Source: an uncultured Candidatus Pelagibacter sp.
Lineage (GTDB): Bacteria; Pseudomonadota; Alphaproteobacteria; Pelagibacterales; Pelagibacteraceae
Length of the DNA: 53,798 bases
Assembly (NCBI GenBank): GCA_905618915.1
Contig: CAJQTI010000036.1
Location: forward strand, 1 to 53,798
Direction: 5' to 3'
Of the stretch, positions 47,363 to 53,798 are shown piece after piece (the first letter of the stretch is position 1; each line of letters begins with the position of its first letter). The notes beneath the pieces are model-generated. The model did no database searches and was not told where the DNA came from. It was given only the letters and a program-made list of their open reading frames with translations. Both the position numbers and the translations under genes were made by a program.

Positions 47363-48757
47363 TTAAAGGTTTTTAGTTATATCTTCAGTCATTTTTTTTG
47401 CATCTGCAAATAACATTAGAGTGTTATCTTTATAGAACAATTCATTATCAATTCCAGCATATCCAGGGGATAAGCTTCTCTTTACAAATAATACTGATTT
47501 ACATTTTTCAACATCTAAAACTGGCATTCCATAGATTGGACTTTGAGGATCAGTTTTTGCAACAGGATTTGTTACATCATTTGCTCCAATTACAAATGCA
47601 ACATCTGCATTAGCAAAATCATTATTAATTTCTTCAAGTTCAAAAACCTCATCATAGGGAACATTAGCCTCAGCCAACAATACATTCATATGACCTGGCA
47701 TTCTTCCTGCAACTGGATGAATTGCATAAGTTACTTTAATATCATTTTTCTTTAACGTATCAACCATCTCTCTTAGTGCATGTTGTGCTTGAGCTACTGC
47801 CATCCCATAACCTGGAACAATTATAACTGATGATGCATTTTTCATTAAAAAAGCTGCATCTTCCGCATTACCACTTTTAACCGGTCTTTGCTCTTTATTT
47901 CCAGTTGAAGCTGATTGTTCTGTTGCACCAAATCCTCCTAAAATTACATTAAAGAAAGAACGGTTCATACCCTTGCACATTATATAAGATAAAATTGCAC
48001 CTGAAGATCCAACAAGGGCACCCGTTATAATTAATGCAGTATTTTCTAAAGTAAAACCAATTCCTGCAGCAGCCCAACCAGAGTATGAATTTAACATTGA
48101 AATCACCACGGGCATATCTGCTCCACCAATTGGGATGATTAATAAAAATCCTATTAAAAATGAAACTGCTATCAATATCCAAAAAAAGTTTGATGACTGC
48201 GACGAGCATAGCAGGTAAGTTAGAATTAGAATTGAAATTAACAATAAAGCATTAAGAAAATGCTGCCCCTTAAAGGTAATTGGTGACCCTGACATTATTC
48301 CTTGAAGTTTTAAAAAAGCAATTATTGACCCCGAGAATGTTATGGCTCCAACCACAGCCCCAATTGACATTTCAATTAAGCTTGCAAGTTTAATGTCTCC
48401 AGGCACTCCTAAATTAAAAGCTTCTGGATTTAAGAAAGCTGAAATTGCAACAAAAACTGCTGATAATCCAACTAAACTGTGAAAACCTGCTACTAATTCT
48501 GGCATAGCAGTCATTGGTATTTTGTAAGCTATAAATGCCCCTATAAGACCACCTACAAGTAAAAAAATTAATACATAAACTAGTCCACTAGAAATACTTC
48601 CAACCGACAAAAAAGTAACAGTGATAGCTATCACCATTCCCAAAATTCCAAAAAAATTACCCTGTCTTGAAGTTTCTGGCGATGAAAGACCTCTTAATGC
48701 CAATATAAATAAAACTCCTGAAACTAAATAAAATATTGCTGATAAATTTGCTGACAT
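47363..48757 (-). CDS. pntB: Proton-translocating NAD(P) transhydrogenase, beta subunit
   Basis: Inner-membrane subunit with the NADP-binding domain. It has 464 residues: about nine N-terminal membrane helices, then domain III with VIIVPGYGMAVAQAQHAL, HPVAGRMPGHMNVLLAEA, and GANDVTNPVAKTDP, ending in KRSLSPGYAGIDNELF. It uses the proton gradient to reduce NADP with NADH. It is preceded by the split alpha subunit. Confidence 0.96.
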   Translation of the reverse strand: MSANLSAIFYLVSGVLFILALRGLSSPETSRQGNFFGILGMVIAITVTFLSVGSISSGLVYVLIFLLVGGLIGAFIAYKIPMTAMPELVAGFHSLVGLSAVFVAISAFLNPEAFNLGVPGDIKLASLIEMSIGAVVGAITFSGSIIAFLKLQGIMSGSPITFKGQHFLNALLLISILILTYLLCSSQSSNFFWILIAVSFLIGFLLIIPIGGADMPVVISMLNSYSGWAAAGIGFTLENTALIITGALVGSSGAILSYIMCKGMNRSFFNVILGGFGATEQSASTGNKEQRPVKSGNAEDAAFLMKNASSVIIVPGYGMAVAQAQHALREMVDTLKKNDIKVTYAIHPVAGRMPGHMNVLLAEANVPYDEVFELEEINNDFANADVAFVIGANDVTNPVAKTDPQSPIYGMPVLDVEKCKSVLFVKRSLSPGYAGIDNELFYKDNTLMLFADAKKMTEDITKNL

Positions 48758-48759
48758 AA

Positions 48760-49068
48760 TTATTTATCTTTCTTCTTTTTCTTATACATTTGAAGCATTC
48801 TTTGAGTGACCAAAAATCCTCCAAATATATTAATTGCAGCAAGAGAAATTGCTAAAAAACCAAGAATATTCGAGATTGTAAAAACATTGTCTGTACTTCC
48901 TGCTAAGCCTGCAATTATAGCACCAACAATAATTACCGATGATATTGCGTTAGTAACTGACATCAATGGTGTGTGCAAAGATGGAGTTACACTCCACACA
49001 ACATAATAACCAATAAAAATTGATAAAATGAATATACTTAATCTAAATATAAAAGGGTCTATTTCCAT
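48760..49068 (-). CDS. pntAB: NAD(P) transhydrogenase alpha subunit part 2 (membrane domain)
   Basis: A 102-residue protein with three membrane helices that forms the C-terminal part of PntA when the alpha subunit is split: FIGYYVVWSVTPSLHTPLMSVTNAISS and GFLVTQRMLQMYKKKKK. It is two bases before pntB and four bases after the NAD-binding part. The split arrangement is common in alphaproteobacteria. Confidence 0.94.
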   Translation of the reverse strand: MEIDPFIFRLSIFILSIFIGYYVVWSVTPSLHTPLMSVTNAISSVIIVGAIIAGLAGSTDNVFTISNILGFLAISLAAINIFGGFLVTQRMLQMYKKKKKDK

Positions 49069-49072
49069 AAAT

Positions 49073-50161
49073 CTATTTTATTAAAGTTTTTTCAATTATT
49101 TCGTCTTCTAAATTAATATTAATTTTTTTATTTTCTTTATCATACAAATTAGACACAAAGTTAAATACATTTTTTGAATAAAGATTTGAAGCAGAAACAG
49201 GAAGTTTATTGAGAATGTTTGTTTCGCCCATAATCTTTACTCCATTTTTAACTACAATTTTATCAACTTCAGTAAATTCAGCATTTCCACCCTGAACTGC
49301 TGCTAGATCATAAATAACAGAGCCTGATTGCATATTATCAATCATGGAGCCTTTAATAATCAATGGAGCTTTTTTGCCTGGAATTAAAGCAGTACATATT
49401 ACGATATCAATTTTCTTAAGAGTTTCTGCTAAAAGATCTTCTTGTTTTTTCTTAAAATCTTCAGATGCTTCTTTTGCATAACCACCTTCTGTTTCAAGAT
49501 TTTCTGATCCTTCAACAGTTAAAAATTTTCCACCTAAGCTTTCAACTTGTTCTTTTGAGGCCATTCTAACATCTGTTGCAAATACAATGGCACCCATTCT
49601 TTTTGCTGTTGCAATAGCTTGAAGACCTGCCACACCTGCACCCACTACCAATACTTTTGCTGCTGGAATTGTACCTGCTGCTGTCATCATCATTGGAATT
49701 GCTTTTTCAAAGTTTGCGAATGATTCTATTACCGCTTTATAACCAGCAAGGTTAGCTTGCGAAGAAAGAATATCCATTGATTGGGCTCTAGTTATTCGAG
49801 GCAGCATTTCTAAAGAAAAAATATTAATATTTTTTTTAGATAAATTTTCTATTTTTTCTTTGTTAGCATATGGATTAAATACCCCAACTAGAGTTTGGTT
49901 TTCTTTTAAGCTTAAAATATTTTCATCTGATAATAAACCTAATTGAATAATAATATCAGCACTGTCTAAAACTTCAGATTTATTGGTTAAAATTTCAACA
50001 CCTAAATCCTTATAGTCACTATCTTTAAATCCTAAGTGTTCTCCATATTTTTCAATTATAGAAATTTTAAAACCAAGAGCTATGTATTTTTTTGCAATAT
50101 CGGGGGTGATTGCTATTCTTTTTTCTACTTTTTGATTTTCTAAAATTGAAACGATTCTCAT
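49073..50161 (-). CDS. pntAA: NAD(P) transhydrogenase alpha subunit part 1 (NAD-binding)
   Basis: Soluble NAD(H)-binding domain of transhydrogenase, 362 residues. Similar to alanine dehydrogenase: EKRIAITPD near the N terminus, MLPRITRAQSMDILSSQANLAGYKAV (first part), the dinucleotide motif VLVVGAGVAGLQAIATAKRMGA, and GSVIYDLAAVQGGN. It lies ten bases after ctaH. Confidence 0.95.
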   Translation of the reverse strand: MRIVSILENQKVEKRIAITPDIAKKYIALGFKISIIEKYGEHLGFKDSDYKDLGVEILTNKSEVLDSADIIIQLGLLSDENILSLKENQTLVGVFNPYANKEKIENLSKKNINIFSLEMLPRITRAQSMDILSSQANLAGYKAVIESFANFEKAIPMMMTAAGTIPAAKVLVVGAGVAGLQAIATAKRMGAIVFATDVRMASKEQVESLGGKFLTVEGSENLETEGGYAKEASEDFKKKQEDLLAETLKKIDIVICTALIPGKKAPLIIKGSMIDNMQSGSVIYDLAAVQGGNAEFTEVDKIVVKNGVKIMGETNILNKLPVSASNLYSKNVFNFVSNLYDKENKKININLEDEIIEKTLIK

Positions 50162-50171
50162 AGAGCAGACT

Positions 50172-50282
50172 TTATAGCAAGAATACTGCCATTAAAACCA
50201 AAACACCTATAACAGCGACAGTTCCCCACAATACAAATTTTGTAAAATTATTCCAAGTATCTTTATGGTTGCCATTATCCAT
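50172..50282 (-). CDS. ctaH: aa3-type cytochrome c oxidase subunit IV (CtaH-like), 36 aa
   Basis: A very small membrane protein: a short polar N terminus with HKDTWNNFTKFVLWGT (residues 6-21) and one transmembrane helix to the end. This matches the alphaproteobacterial aa3-type oxidase subunit IV family, whose members have HxxTWxxFxK followed by one helix. It lies between rpmJ (five bases) and pntAA (ten bases), a neighbourhood seen for this family. It would stabilise the terminal oxidase in the inner membrane. Confidence 0.82.
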   Translation of the reverse strand: MDNGNHKDTWNNFTKFVLWGTVAVIGVLVLMAVFLL

Positions 50283-50287
50283 AAAAA

Positions 50288-50413
50288 CTACTTCTGTCTT
50301 GCTTTAAATTTAGGATTTGTTTTATTGATTATATAAACTCTACCTCTTCTTCTTACTAATTTAGAGTTTAAGTCTCTTTTTTTTAATGATTTTAGTGAGC
50401 TTTTAATTTTCAT
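50288..50413 (-). CDS. rpmJ: 50S ribosomal protein L36
   Basis: A 41-residue, strongly basic protein starting [14 protein letters not shown], with [21 protein letters not shown] at the C terminus, as in the cysteine-free (type B) L36 family. It begins 15 bases after the end of 5S rRNA on the same strand, with no terminator between. The family is easily missed because of its length. Confidence 0.88.
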   Translation of the reverse strand: MKIKSSLKSLKKRDLNSKLVRRRGRVYIINKTNPKFKARQK

Positions 50414-50428
50414 AATATTTTTTTTATA

Positions 50429-50542
50429 GCCGGCAATGTCCTACTCTTCCGTGTCTTAAGACAAAGTACCATTGGCGCTGAAGGGCTTGACTTCCGAGTT
50501 CGGAATGGGATCGGGTATAACCCCTTCGCAATAATCACCGGC
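50429..50542 (-). rRNA. rrf: 5S ribosomal RNA, detached from 16S-23S
   Basis: A 114-nt 5S rRNA: GCCGGTGA at the 5' end pairs with the 3' CATTGCCGGC, with the conserved CCGATCCCATTCCGAACTCG internal segment and GGTACTTTGTC later. No 23S sequence precedes it; the gene upstream on the strand is an O-antigen ligase. In SAR11 the 5S is known to be separated from 23S by a hypervariable region, which fits. Confidence 0.95.
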
Positions 50543-50567
50543 AACAGTCTTTTAGCAATATTATTAC

Positions 50568-50581
50568 ATTTGTAAACAAAT
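50568..50581. promoter_or_regulatory. Perfect palindrome upstream of 5S rRNA
   Basis: ATTTGT-AA-ACAAAT, a 14-base perfect inverted repeat about 26 bases upstream of the 5S 5' end, in the 120-base gap to the O-antigen ligase gene. That gap must hold the 5S promoter if 5S is not read through from the glycan genes. I could not fix -35 and -10 boxes with confidence. Confidence 0.3.
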
Positions 50582-50662
50582 TTATTACTAAGTTGCTTAA
50601 ATAATAATTTAACCTGTTTTATTGAAAAACTAGAAGAAAATTAAATTAATTTAAACTTAATC

Positions 50663-51934
50663 TTATTTGTTATTACTATATCTGCTCCACAAAAACATAC
50701 CAATTGGAAAATAATAAGTAATTGACATCCAATTATTGAAAAAGCTGCCTGTAGGTATTAGCGGCCAGAGACTTATAATTATAGCACTTAGAAGACAAAG
50801 TTCAAAATCATTAAAAAATTTTTTTTTTTTATTAAATATATTATTAAAAAATTGCATCATTGAAAAAAAAATTATTAACAAAAAAGTACCAAGAACTAAT
50901 GCAAACCCAAAAATCCCAGCTTCAGATAAAAGTTCTATATAAGTATTGTGTGGATGGTTTTGACAAGCAAGTTTTGATTCATCGTAATCTTTACACACAT
51001 TTCTATATTGTCTAGGACCAACTCCAAATACTTTATTATCATTAAATATTTTTAAACCAGTGACATACATCTCATGATGAGTCTTAGTAAAAATGTAGAT
51101 TTTTTTTTCTTTATTAGTTTCTGAATTACTACTTGTAAAACCATCAATAGTTTGAGTAATTATTCTATCTTGAGTTTTTGGAAAAATAAATATTAATCCA
51201 AGGATTAATAATAATGACCCAACATATGTCCAAAAGCGATATCTTTTATAATCATTTATCATCAGAATAATAAAGATTGCTGACAAATTCATGAAAAAAA
51301 GAGCTACTCTTTCGCCACTTAACACTATCAAGCCCTCTGATAATATAAAGGTCAAAGTTAAAATAAATAATAGTTTTTTATTTTTAATTTTTAATTTGTG
51401 ATCAATAAACACAAACAATCCAAAAAGAATTGGAAAAAATCGTGCTAAATAACTACCCAATATAAGTTCAGATCCAAAAAAACTACTTACACGATTACCA
51501 CCATGTAATTTAATACCAAATAAATTTTCTTCAAAAAAGTATTGTACGTATCCATCTATAATTAAACTTATAAAACAAATAATTATAGAATAAAAAAGAT
51601 AATGTAAAATTTTTTCATTCTTTTCAATTAAAAACCAAAAACATAATGAAAAAAATCCAAACCGAAAGTAAAAAAAAGAATTTTTTAATGAAATTAAAAT
51701 ATTATTAGATAAAAGAGAGCTAATAATCAAAATTATCCAAAAAATTATAAAAACTTTAAAATAAATATTATTGTAATATTTTAATAAATTATTTTTTTTT
51801 GAATTAATTAAAAATGATATAGCAACAATTGAAACACCTAAGTCTGATAAAAATGGACCAGTTATTAAAAAGGCTGGCATAAGAACAATTATATAGCTTG
51901 GGATGATTTCAAAAAAAAATATTTGTTTTTTCAT
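50663..51934 (-). CDS. O-antigen ligase / polymerase (WaaL/Wzy_C family)
   Basis: A 423-residue inner-membrane protein with about ten to twelve helices. The large periplasmic loop near residues 295-335 carries GVGPRQYRN and CQNHPHNTYIELLSEAGIFG, the conserved pattern of O-antigen ligases and Wzy polymerases. It would attach or polymerise surface glycan. Ligase versus polymerase cannot be decided from sequence. It contains a run of 12 A (50819-50830 on the plus strand as T). It is the first gene past 5S in the glycan region. Confidence 0.85.
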   Translation of the reverse strand: MKKQIFFFEIIPSYIIVLMPAFLITGPFLSDLGVSIVAISFLINSKKNNLLKYYNNIYFKVFIIFWIILIISSLLSNNILISLKNSFFYFRFGFFSLCFWFLIEKNEKILHYLFYSIIICFISLIIDGYVQYFFEENLFGIKLHGGNRVSSFFGSELILGSYLARFFPILFGLFVFIDHKLKIKNKKLLFILTLTFILSEGLIVLSGERVALFFMNLSAIFIILMINDYKRYRFWTYVGSLLLILGLIFIFPKTQDRIITQTIDGFTSSNSETNKEKKIYIFTKTHHEMYVTGLKIFNDNKVFGVGPRQYRNVCKDYDESKLACQNHPHNTYIELLSEAGIFGFALVLGTFLLIIFFSMMQFFNNIFNKKKKFFNDFELCLLSAIIISLWPLIPTGSFFNNWMSITYYFPIGMFLWSRYSNNK

Positions 51935-52015
51935 TTTTTATAAATATTAGAAGATGTTTGTAATTTATTAATTATGATAAATTCACAAGTAAATACAGTA
52001 CTAATTATAAAAATT

Positions 52016-53011
52016 TTATTTTGAATAATAACTTTTATACCAATTCACATACTCTTTAATCCCTTGCTTTAAATCTTTTGTAATTGGTTTGTTTTTTAAC
52101 AATAAGTATTTAATTATTTTATCAACACTTGAGTGAGTTTTTATAACATCACCTCTTTGTAATGGTTTTTTTATTATTTTTGATTTTTTTTTAAGATTTT
52201 CTTCAATAAGATTTATGAATTTAATTAATTTTTCAGATTTTCCATTTCCAATATTAAAAACATTAAAGGGGTTTTTCTTTTTTCCTGGCTTCATTATTAA
52301 TTTTTCAACTAAGAGTAAAAATGTATCAATGTGAGTAAAATCCCTTAAATGATTACCATTATTGAATAGTTCAATCTTTTTGTTTTTTGATATTGAGTCT
52401 GTGAATTTAAATATTGCCATATCTGGTCGTCCAAATGGTCCATATAATGTAAAAAATCTTAATGCAGTATTCTTCATTCCATAGATTGATGAATAAGAAT
52501 ATGCCATTACTTCGTTAGATTTTTTTGTTGCAGCATAAAATGATTTTGGTTTATCAGTATTAAAATTTTCTTTTAGCGGAAAATTTTTTTGATCACCGTA
52601 AACTGAACTTGAAGATGCAAAAATAAAGTGTTTGATTTTTTTTTCTAGACTAAGATTAATCATATTAAAAAAACCTTCAACATTAGATTTAAAATAAACT
52701 TTTGGATTGTAAATCGAAAATCTAACACCAGCTTGTGCCGCAAAATGAAGAACATATTCAAATTTCTCTTTTTTAAATACTTTTTTTAATTTCAAGCTAT
52801 CTGAAATATCAACTTTGTGAAAATTAAAATTTTTCCTTAAATTTAAAATTTTCAATCTATCTTTTTTCAATTTTATATCATAATAAGTATTTATATTGTC
52901 TATACCAATCACATGAAAACCCTTGTTTGTTAAAAAATTGCAAACATGAAATCCTATAAAACCAACGCAACCAGTAACTAGTATTTTTATTTTTTTATTT
53001 TTATTTTCCAT
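52016..53011 (-). CDS. UDP-glucuronate 4-epimerase (NAD-dependent epimerase)
   Basis: Short-chain dehydrogenase-type epimerase of 331 residues. Rossmann motif VTGCVGFIG (residues 12-20), then GIDNINTYYDIKLKKDRL, HFAAQAGVRFSIYNPKVYFKSN, the active site SSSSVYGD and YAATKKSNEVMA, and LRFFTLYGPFGRPDMA. This set is typical of UDP-GlcA 4-epimerases that make UDP-galacturonate for capsule or LPS, rather than dTDP-glucose dehydratases. It overlaps the upstream galE by 25 bases and is followed by an 81-base empty gap. Confidence 0.87.
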   Translation of the reverse strand: MENKNKKIKILVTGCVGFIGFHVCNFLTNKGFHVIGIDNINTYYDIKLKKDRLKILNLRKNFNFHKVDISDSLKLKKVFKKEKFEYVLHFAAQAGVRFSIYNPKVYFKSNVEGFFNMINLSLEKKIKHFIFASSSSVYGDQKNFPLKENFNTDKPKSFYAATKKSNEVMAYSYSSIYGMKNTALRFFTLYGPFGRPDMAIFKFTDSISKNKKIELFNNGNHLRDFTHIDTFLLLVEKLIMKPGKKKNPFNVFNIGNGKSEKLIKFINLIEENLKKKSKIIKKPLQRGDVIKTHSSVDKIIKYLLLKNKPITKDLKQGIKEYVNWYKSYYSK

Positions 53012-53798
53012 TTTATTTCTGAAGTTAGCATTTTCTCTAAACTAGAAAATTTAGGTTTCCAATTTAAAAGTTTATTAATTTTTTTAACATCTGCTACCAT
53101 ATAACTTATATCTCCAAGTCTTTTATTTGTAAAAGAATAACTAAAATTTTTAAAATTTTTTTTCTTAAAAATCTCGGCAACTTCTTTAATGGAATATCCC
53201 TTGCCATATCCACAATTACAAATTTGGTTTTTTTTAGATTTCCTTAAATATTCTAATGCCTTGTAATGAATACTTGCCAAATCATCCACATGTATAAAGT
53301 CTCTCACAGGTGTTCCATCTTTGGTTTTATGATTTGCTCCAAAAATTTTAAAATCTTTTTTTGTCTCTATCGCTTTAAATAAATTATTAGTTAAACTTTT
53401 ATTATTAGGTCCAATAGGACCATATTTTAAAAGTTTATCTCCACCTATAACATTAAAATATCTTAATGAAAAAAATTTGAAGTTCTTATCTGATATTTTA
53501 TTAAGGTATTCTTCTATTTTTTTTTTTGTCACACCATACATGCTTATTGGTTTAAGATCTGATTTTTCCTGAACTTTTTTATTTTTATTAAGGTTTCCAT
53601 AAACTGCTGCCGTTGATGAAAAAATAAATCGGTTTATACCACTTTCTTTACAGCATTTTATAAATTTTTTAGAAATCAAATAATTATTAGCATAATATTT
53701 TTTTGGTTTTAATATCGACTCTTCAACATCTTTATAAGCAGCAAAATGTATTACAGATTTAATATTGTATTTTTTTATGATTTTTTTTACTAAATCTA
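52987..53798 (-). CDS. galE: UDP-glucose 4-epimerase, N terminus cut by window edge
   Basis: Interconverts UDP-glucose and UDP-galactose. The frame is open to the right edge, so about 60-65 N-terminal residues including the Rossmann GxxGxxG are missing; an apparent TTG start at 53679 is internal. Visible: VIHFAAYKDVEESILKPKKYY, SSTAAVYG, catalytic YGVTK, LRYFNVIG, DGTPVRDFIHVDDLA and NCGYGKGYS. Its last 25 bases overlap the next epimerase, so the two are co-translated. Confidence 0.93.
   Translation of the reverse strand, partial: DLVKKIIKKYNIKSVIHFAAYKDVEESILKPKKYYANNYLISKKFIKCCKESGINRFIFSSTAAVYGNLNKNKKVQEKSDLKPISMYGVTKKKIEEYLNKISDKNFKFFSLRYFNVIGGDKLLKYGPIGPNNKSLTNNLFKAIETKKDFKIFGANHKTKDGTPVRDFIHVDDLASIHYKALEYLRKSKKNQICNCGYGKGYSIKEVAEIFKKKNFKNFSYSFTNKRLGDISYMVADVKKINKLLNWKPKFSSLEKMLTSEIKWKIKIKK

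Overview
The window is about 70% A+T with very short intergenic gaps, many overlapping start and stop codons, and alphaproteobacterial gene orders such as yebC-ruvC-tol-pal-cpoB-tilS-ftsH-folP-glmM, xseB-ispA-dxs and ZauP-like/zapA/MTHFS/ymdB. Together with a 5S rRNA gene detached from 23S and sitting at the edge of a surface-polysaccharide region, this points to a SAR11 / Pelagibacterales bacterium with a streamlined genome. That assignment comes from gene order and protein character, not from a database search.

Layout. 1-6.2 kb: 3' part of a propionyl-CoA synthetase gene, an SMR transporter, dihydroorotase (minus), YgfZ, and the nadA-nadC pair. 6.2-12.6 kb (minus): a coupled operon sppA-like, glyQ, glyS, ppdK. 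12.7-21.5 kb: isoprenoid and cofactor genes (long-chain prenyl synthase, pdxH, aroC, xseB-ispA-dxs), tsaC, tRNA-Arg, an RluD-like gene and rpoH. 21.5-37.2 kb (almost all minus): purA, thiD, glmM, folP, ftsH, tilS, cpoB, then a terminator, then pal, tolB, tolA, tolR, tolQ, a phage-type RuvC-like resolvase, yebC, ymdB-like, a 5-formyl-THF cyclo-ligase, zapA and its coiled-coil partner. 37.2-44.3 kb (plus): a tight carbon-metabolism operon tkt-gap-pgk-fba(class I)-thiE-efp-suhB. 44.3-45.5 kb (plus): rpmE, trcR, rpsU and initiator tRNA-fMet.

45.5-46.64 kb is the most striking segment. An 1140-bp insertion lies between the intact tRNA-fMet and a second 54-nt copy of the tRNA's 3' part (two mismatches, both breaking tRNA stems). 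Its only gene is a secreted polysaccharide lyase of the heparinase-I-like type. There is no integrase, so it looks like a cargo-only cassette at a tRNA attachment site.

46.6-50.5 kb (minus): a probable unit 5S rRNA-rpmJ-ctaH-pntAA-pntAB-pntB-transaldolase, including two very small genes (CtaH, 36 aa; L36, 41 aa). From about 50.6 kb to the right edge the content changes to glycan genes (O-antigen ligase/polymerase, UDP-glucuronate 4-epimerase, partial UDP-glucose 4-epimerase). This matches the left edge of the SAR11 hypervariable region known to lie between 23S and 5S rRNA genes.

How the genes work together: PpdK, Pgk, Gap, Fba, Tkt and transaldolase form much of a gluconeogenic/pentose-phosphate core. 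The transhydrogenase balances NADH and NADPH. Tol-Pal, ZapA and the ZauP-like protein serve division and envelope constriction. The HVR genes make nucleotide sugars and polymerise or ligate surface glycan. No CRISPR array, insertion sequence or riboswitch was recognised, and no stretch over about 210 bases lacks a gene.
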